Assembly (NCBI GenBank): GCA_900550825.1
Contig: URTZ01000076.1
Location: forward strand, 1-9,148
Origin: an uncultured Collinsella sp.
Lineage (GTDB): Bacteria > Actinomycetota > Coriobacteriia > Coriobacteriales > Coriobacteriaceae
Reading direction: 5' to 3'
DNA: 9,148 bases
Made by a program: the position numbers and the translations under genes
The notes under the pieces: generated by a model
Told to the model about the DNA's origin: nothing
The model's input: the letters and a program-made list of their open reading frames with translations, nothing else
Database searches by the model: none
In this document: positions 6,494-9,148 of the stretch, in pieces
Layout of the letters: each line of letters starts with the position of its first letter
How positions within the stretch are numbered: the first letter of the stretch is position 1

Positions 6494-7333
6494 ATGCTTG
6501 CAATTAAAAAGCTTAACAACAACGCGGTTCTTTGCCGTGACGGACAGGGGCGAGATGTCATCGCCATGGGCAGGGGCGTCGGTTTCGGCGGAGATTTTCC
6601 TCGAGAGCTCCCTCTTTCTAAAATCGAGCATACGTTTTACGACATTGATCCTAAAGGACAAGATGTCATGAGGGATCTTCCCTCGGATATCGTGATGTTT
6701 GCGGCGAAAGTTATGGACATCGTTGCCAACGAACTGCCCTACGACCTCTCGACCAATGCGACGCTGTTCATGGCTGATCACCTGTCGTTTGCCGTTGCGC
6801 GAGCCCAAAAGGGGGTCCGCATCGCGATGCCTCTTGCCTATGAAGTGCGGGAGACGTATCCGAAGGAATACAAGGCTGCCCAGTTTATCGTCATGCGACT
6901 CGAGAAGGAGCTCGGAGAGCGGCTTCCCAAGGATGAGATTGCCAGTATTGCGATGAATCTCGTGAACGCACGGGTTGTTGAAGCCGTCAAAGCCACGGCC
7001 GAGCCCGCAAAGCAGTTCGACGATATGCTCGAGGACGTTATCGAGATTCTCGAAAGCGATTTCCGCATTATTGTCGACCGCGATTCCTTTGATTTCACCC
7101 GCTTCGCCACGCATCTGCGGTACCTGTTCAAGCGCATTCAAGCCGGCGAGTCGCTGAACAGCGCCAACATGCAGATGTACAAGAACTTTCGTGAGGAGTT
7201 TCCGCAGTTGGCAGAGTGCGTGAAGCATATCGGTTCCTATTGTCGTGAAACGTGGGACGCCACGCTCTCCGAGGAGGAGGAACTCTATCTGATGATCCAT
7301 CTCAACCGGATCATCTCCAAAAAAGGATTGTAA
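6494..7333 (+). CDS. licT: BglG/LicT family transcriptional antiterminator (279 aa)
   Basis: This RNA-binding protein stabilises RAT hairpins and prevents termination when the operon's sugar is present. The N-terminal CAT domain (1-55) shows IKKLNNNAVL (4-13) and the MGRGVGFGGDF segment (25-35). PRD1 (about 64-170) has His96 in ADHLSFA. The expected second His in its DEIASIAMNLVNAR segment (147-160) is Asn155. PRD2 (about 172-279) keeps both sites, His207 in THLRYLFKRI and His269 in YLMIHLNRI. In B. subtilis LicT the PRD1 sites receive the inhibitory phosphate from the sugar-specific PTS, and the PRD2 sites the activating phosphate from HPr. The start at 6494 follows AAGGAGG (6481-6487) at 6 bases. 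An in-frame ATG at 6425 lies inside the terminator stem and lacks a ribosome site. The gene is followed by its PTS target and is probably autoregulated through the leader. Confidence 0.93.
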   Translation: MLAIKKLNNNAVLCRDGQGRDVIAMGRGVGFGGDFPRELPLSKIEHTFYDIDPKGQDVMRDLPSDIVMFAAKVMDIVANELPYDLSTNATLFMADHLSFAVARAQKGVRIAMPLAYEVRETYPKEYKAAQFIVMRLEKELGERLPKDEIASIAMNLVNARVVEAVKATAEPAKQFDDMLEDVIEILESDFRIIVDRDSFDFTRFATHLRYLFKRIQAGESLNSANMQMYKNFREEFPQLAECVKHIGSYCRETWDATLSEEEELYLMIHLNRIISKKGL

Positions 7334-7357
7334 CCCGTAGCCATTCGGGGCATGACC
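7325..7357 (+). promoter_or_regulatory. RAT-like site 3 spanning the licT stop codon
   Basis: GGATTGTAAC (7325-7334, one base off consensus at position 8) and GGCATGACC (7349-7357, identical to RAT 2) flank an apical CCG/CGG stem with an 8-base loop. The site includes the last two licT sense codons and the stop. No terminator follows. Instead CCTTTGC (7356-7362) overlaps its 3' end and complements the ribosome-site region GCAAAGG (7389-7395) of the PTS gene. Confidence 0.6.
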
Positions 7358-7388
7358 TTTGCCGATTCGAACAGTAAGCCAAGATTGT

Positions 7389-7397
7389 GCAAAGGAG
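7389..7397 (+). promoter_or_regulatory. Ribosome binding site of the PTS gene, partly sequestrable
   Basis: AAAGGAG (7391-7397) lies 6 bases before the ATG at 7404 and only 3 before the ATG at 7401, which favours 7404. GCAAAGG (7389-7395) can pair fully with CCTTTGC at 7356-7362 (7 bp, 26-base loop), which would hide it. Confidence 0.65.
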
Positions 7398-7403
7398 CCA
7401 ATG

Positions 7404-8852
7404 ATGGCAAATTACAAAAAGGTGGCAGAGCAGATTCTCTCCACTGTGGGCGGGGCGGAAAACGTGGCTTCGGTTACGCATTGCATGACGCGCCTGCGCT
7501 TCAACCTCAAGGATGAAAGCCTCTCGAATGATGAGAAGCTTGAGGACATCTCGTCTATCATCAGCGTCGTGCACGCCGGAGGGCAGGTGCAGCTGGTGGT
7601 CGGGCCCACGGTCGACAAGGTCTACGACGAGGTTTGTAAGCAGGGCGGATTCGAGGTCACGGTATCGATTGACGAGGAACTCGATGGCCCTCAGCTTAGC
7701 TGGAAGGAGCGCTTGGCGCCCAAGCACCTCTTCAATCAGCTGCTCGATGCCGTGAGCGGCGCTATCACCCCGATCCTTCCGATCTTTTGTGTCGCCGGTA
7801 TCTTCAAGATGCTCGTTATTCTGTTTGGGCCCGAAGGCGCCGGTTTTATGTCCGAAACGAGCGACCTGTATCGGATCCTTTCCCTGGTGGGCGATGCGGC
7901 GTATTACTACTTCCCGGTGTTTGCCGCCTATAGCTCGGCTAAGAAGTTCAAAACGAGTCCTGTGCTGGCACTGCTCATCGCTGTTGTGATGATTTATCCC
8001 GACATGCTCGCTATTGTTGAGGACGGAAAGCCTTTCAGCGTCTTCGGCATCCCCATGCAGCTCGTCAACTACACCCAGGCTGTTCTTCCGGTCATCTTGA
8101 TCACCTGGGCCCAGTCCTATGTTGAGCGCTTCTTTAAGAAGATCTCGCCTGATATGTTGCGCATTCTGATCGTACCCGTGGGTACGGTGCTCGTGATGTT
8201 GCCGGTCGCGCTGTGCCTCTGCGGCCCTGCCGTCCAATTTGTCATGGGCCTTGTGGCCGATTTCATCATTTGGCTCGCCTCTGTTGCCGGTCCCGCTGCG
8301 ACCGCGGTTATCGGCGCATTCTGGAATCTGATCATCGTCACCGGCATGCACGTGCCGATCTATACCGCCATATTGCCCGCCGCGCTCCAGAACGGTTACG
8401 ACGCCATCTTATACCCCGGCACCGCGGTTGTAGCCTACACCACGCTTGCCATCGCGCTCGCCTATGGCCTGCGCGCTAAGGACAAGGAGAGTCGAGCCAC
8501 GGGCTGGAACTTGTTCATCACCTATGCCTTCGGTCGCGTGAGTGAGCCCATCATCTACGGCATCCTGTTTCGCGACAAGAAGGCTCTTGCCTGGAACATG
8601 ATTGGTGGTGCTGTCGGTGGTCTGCTGGTAAGCCTTCTTCATGCCAACGTCTATATCTTCACTGGCGTTGGTTTCCCATGGATGAACGTGCTCATGTTTG
8701 CTCAGGATATCATCCCTGGCACCATCGGGTGTCTTGCTGGCGGTGCCGTGACGTTTGCGTTGGCGATGATTTTTGGATTTGAAGGACAGGAGAAGATGCC
8801 GTTGAAGTCCAAGAGCGGCGATTCTGAGGCCGTTGAATCCGTCGAGGCATAA
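7404..8852 (+). CDS. PTS beta-glucoside-type enzyme IIBC (482 aa, no IIA domain)
   Basis: This membrane permease imports and phosphorylates a sugar, probably a beta-glucoside. The IIB domain (about 1-85) has the family start ANYKKVAEQILSTVGG and the phosphocysteine Cys27 in SVTHCMTRLRF (23-33). The IIC domain (about 108-460) has many hydrophobic segments, VNYTQAVLPVILITW (221-235), a Gly-Met-His motif at 314-316 and GRVSEPIIYGILFR (377-390) with Glu381, corresponding to the substrate-binding G-x-x-E-P-x-I-Y-G motif of the glucose superfamily. The chain stops after a short charged tail, so the IIA domain present in E. coli BglF (about 625 aa) is missing and must be supplied by another protein. 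I chose the second of two adjacent ATGs for ribosome-site spacing. It lies between the antiterminator and GH1 genes, the bglGFB order. The exact sugar (cellobiose, salicin, arbutin or other) is not determined. Confidence 0.92.
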   Translation: MANYKKVAEQILSTVGGAENVASVTHCMTRLRFNLKDESLSNDEKLEDISSIISVVHAGGQVQLVVGPTVDKVYDEVCKQGGFEVTVSIDEELDGPQLSWKERLAPKHLFNQLLDAVSGAITPILPIFCVAGIFKMLVILFGPEGAGFMSETSDLYRILSLVGDAAYYYFPVFAAYSSAKKFKTSPVLALLIAVVMIYPDMLAIVEDGKPFSVFGIPMQLVNYTQAVLPVILITWAQSYVERFFKKISPDMLRILIVPVGTVLVMLPVALCLCGPAVQFVMGLVADFIIWLASVAGPAATAVIGAFWNLIIVTGMHVPIYTAILPAALQNGYDAILYPGTAVVAYTTLAIALAYGLRAKDKESRATGWNLFITYAFGRVSEPIIYGILFRDKKALAWNMIGGAVGGLLVSLLHANVYIFTGVGFPWMNVLMFAQDIIPGTIGCLAGGAVTFALAMIFGFEGQEKMPLKSKSGDSEAVESVEA

Positions 8853-8998
8853 GAGGCTACTACACAAATATGCTCCCCAGCCGTTGCGCGGTCCGACCCC
8901 TTGGCCGCGCAACGGTACTGTGCTGTTGCGCGGCACTTGCCGAGTCCGTTGCGTTCGACAGTGTGGGCCGGGAATTTGATAGAAAGGACGACACCATA
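8853..8998 (+). other. PTS-GH1 intergenic region with competing GC hairpins
   Basis: This 146-base gap carries CCGTTGCGCGG (8881-8891), its perfect inverse CCGCGCAACGG (8905-8915), a second direct copy GTTGCGCGGC (8925-8934), and CCGTTGCG again at 8946-8953. The central inverse copy can pair upstream (11 bp, 13-base loop) or downstream (8904-8913 with 8925-8934, 10 bp, 11-base loop), but not both. No T tract follows either hairpin and no RAT halves are seen, so it is more likely an RNA processing or stability element than a terminator. Confidence 0.6.
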
Positions 8999-9148
8999 AT
9001 GTTTAGAGAAGATTTTTTATGGGGCGGGGCTCTGGCTGCAAACCAGTGCGAGGGAGGATGGAACGAAGGCGGTCGCGGTTTAGCCAATTCCGACATGCTG
9101 CCGTTTGGCGATCAACGCATGGACGTCATGCGGGGAGACCTTGATCCG
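8999..9148 (+). CDS. GH1 6-phospho-beta-glucosidase, N-terminal 50 codons (3' truncated by window)
   Basis: The protein begins MFREDFLWGGALAANQCEGG, which is the N-terminal signature of glycoside hydrolase family 1 (F-L-W-G-x-A-x-A-A-x-Q-x-E-G), including the conserved Gln and Glu-Gly that line the glucose subsite. The following Asn-Glu-Gly-Gly-Arg-Gly corresponds to the usual E-x-G-K-G turn before the conserved Asp. AAAGGA at 8983-8988 precedes the ATG, with 10 bases between. Position after a LicT-type antiterminator and a PTS IIBC indicates a phospho-beta-glucosidase that splits the imported beta-glucoside 6-phosphate to glucose 6-phosphate and aglycone or glucose. The catalytic glutamates lie beyond the window. 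Confidence 0.9.
   Translation, partial: MFREDFLWGGALAANQCEGGWNEGGRGLANSDMLPFGDQRMDVMRGDLDP

Noticed and set aside
7311..8351. 346-aa and smaller antisense frames across the PTS gene
   Set aside because: They are shadows: composition is His/Asp/Arg-rich and unlike any family, while the plus strand encodes a complete IIBC protein.
1..9148. CRISPR array, tRNA, rRNA, integrase or transposase genes
   Set aside because: I found no regularly spaced direct repeats, no cloverleaf-like segment and no recombinase motifs in any frame.

Overview
The window is GC-rich, densely coding bacterial DNA. The gene set (DUF2207 membrane protein, OatA-like acyltransferase, nucleoside-salvage pair, beta-glucoside PTS operon under a LicT/BglG antiterminator) together with codon and base use suggests a gut actinobacterium of the Coriobacteriia, most like Collinsella. 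That placement is inference from style; no marker gene is present.

Layout. (1) 3-1295 (+): the C-terminal part of a DUF2207 membrane protein, cut by the window start. (2) 1296-1872: a 577-base stretch without a credible gene, holding a long inverted repeat (38-base arms at 1401-1438 and 1610-1647), a short imperfect direct repeat and a strong 16-bp hairpin. (3) 1873-4089 (-): an OafA/OatA-type acyltransferase with a C-terminal SGNH domain, convergent with the DUF2207 gene. (4) 4277-6244 (+): a ribokinase-family kinase followed 30 bases later by an inosine/uridine-type nucleoside hydrolase. The hydrolase would free ribose from nucleosides and the kinase would phosphorylate it. (5) 6342-9148 (+): a bgl-type operon, with a promoter, a leader carrying two ribonucleic antiterminator (RAT) sites and a terminator, the antiterminator gene (licT), a PTS enzyme IIBC, and the first 50 codons of a GH1 6-phospho-beta-glucosidase that runs off the window.

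The sugar operon reads as a closed circuit. The IIBC protein imports and phosphorylates a beta-glucoside, GH1 hydrolyses the 6-phosphate, and the antiterminator, controlled by PTS phosphorylation, lets polymerase past the leader terminator. Three details are unusual. A third RAT-like site overlaps the licT stop codon and has no terminator; its 3' end lies in a segment complementary to the Shine-Dalgarno region of the PTS gene, which suggests translational control. The second leader RAT lacks the usual apical stem and is closed by a GUAA tetraloop. The antiterminator has Asn where the second PRD1 phosphorylatable His is expected. Between the PTS and GH1 genes, an inverted copy lies between two direct copies of a GC-rich word, so two hairpins compete.
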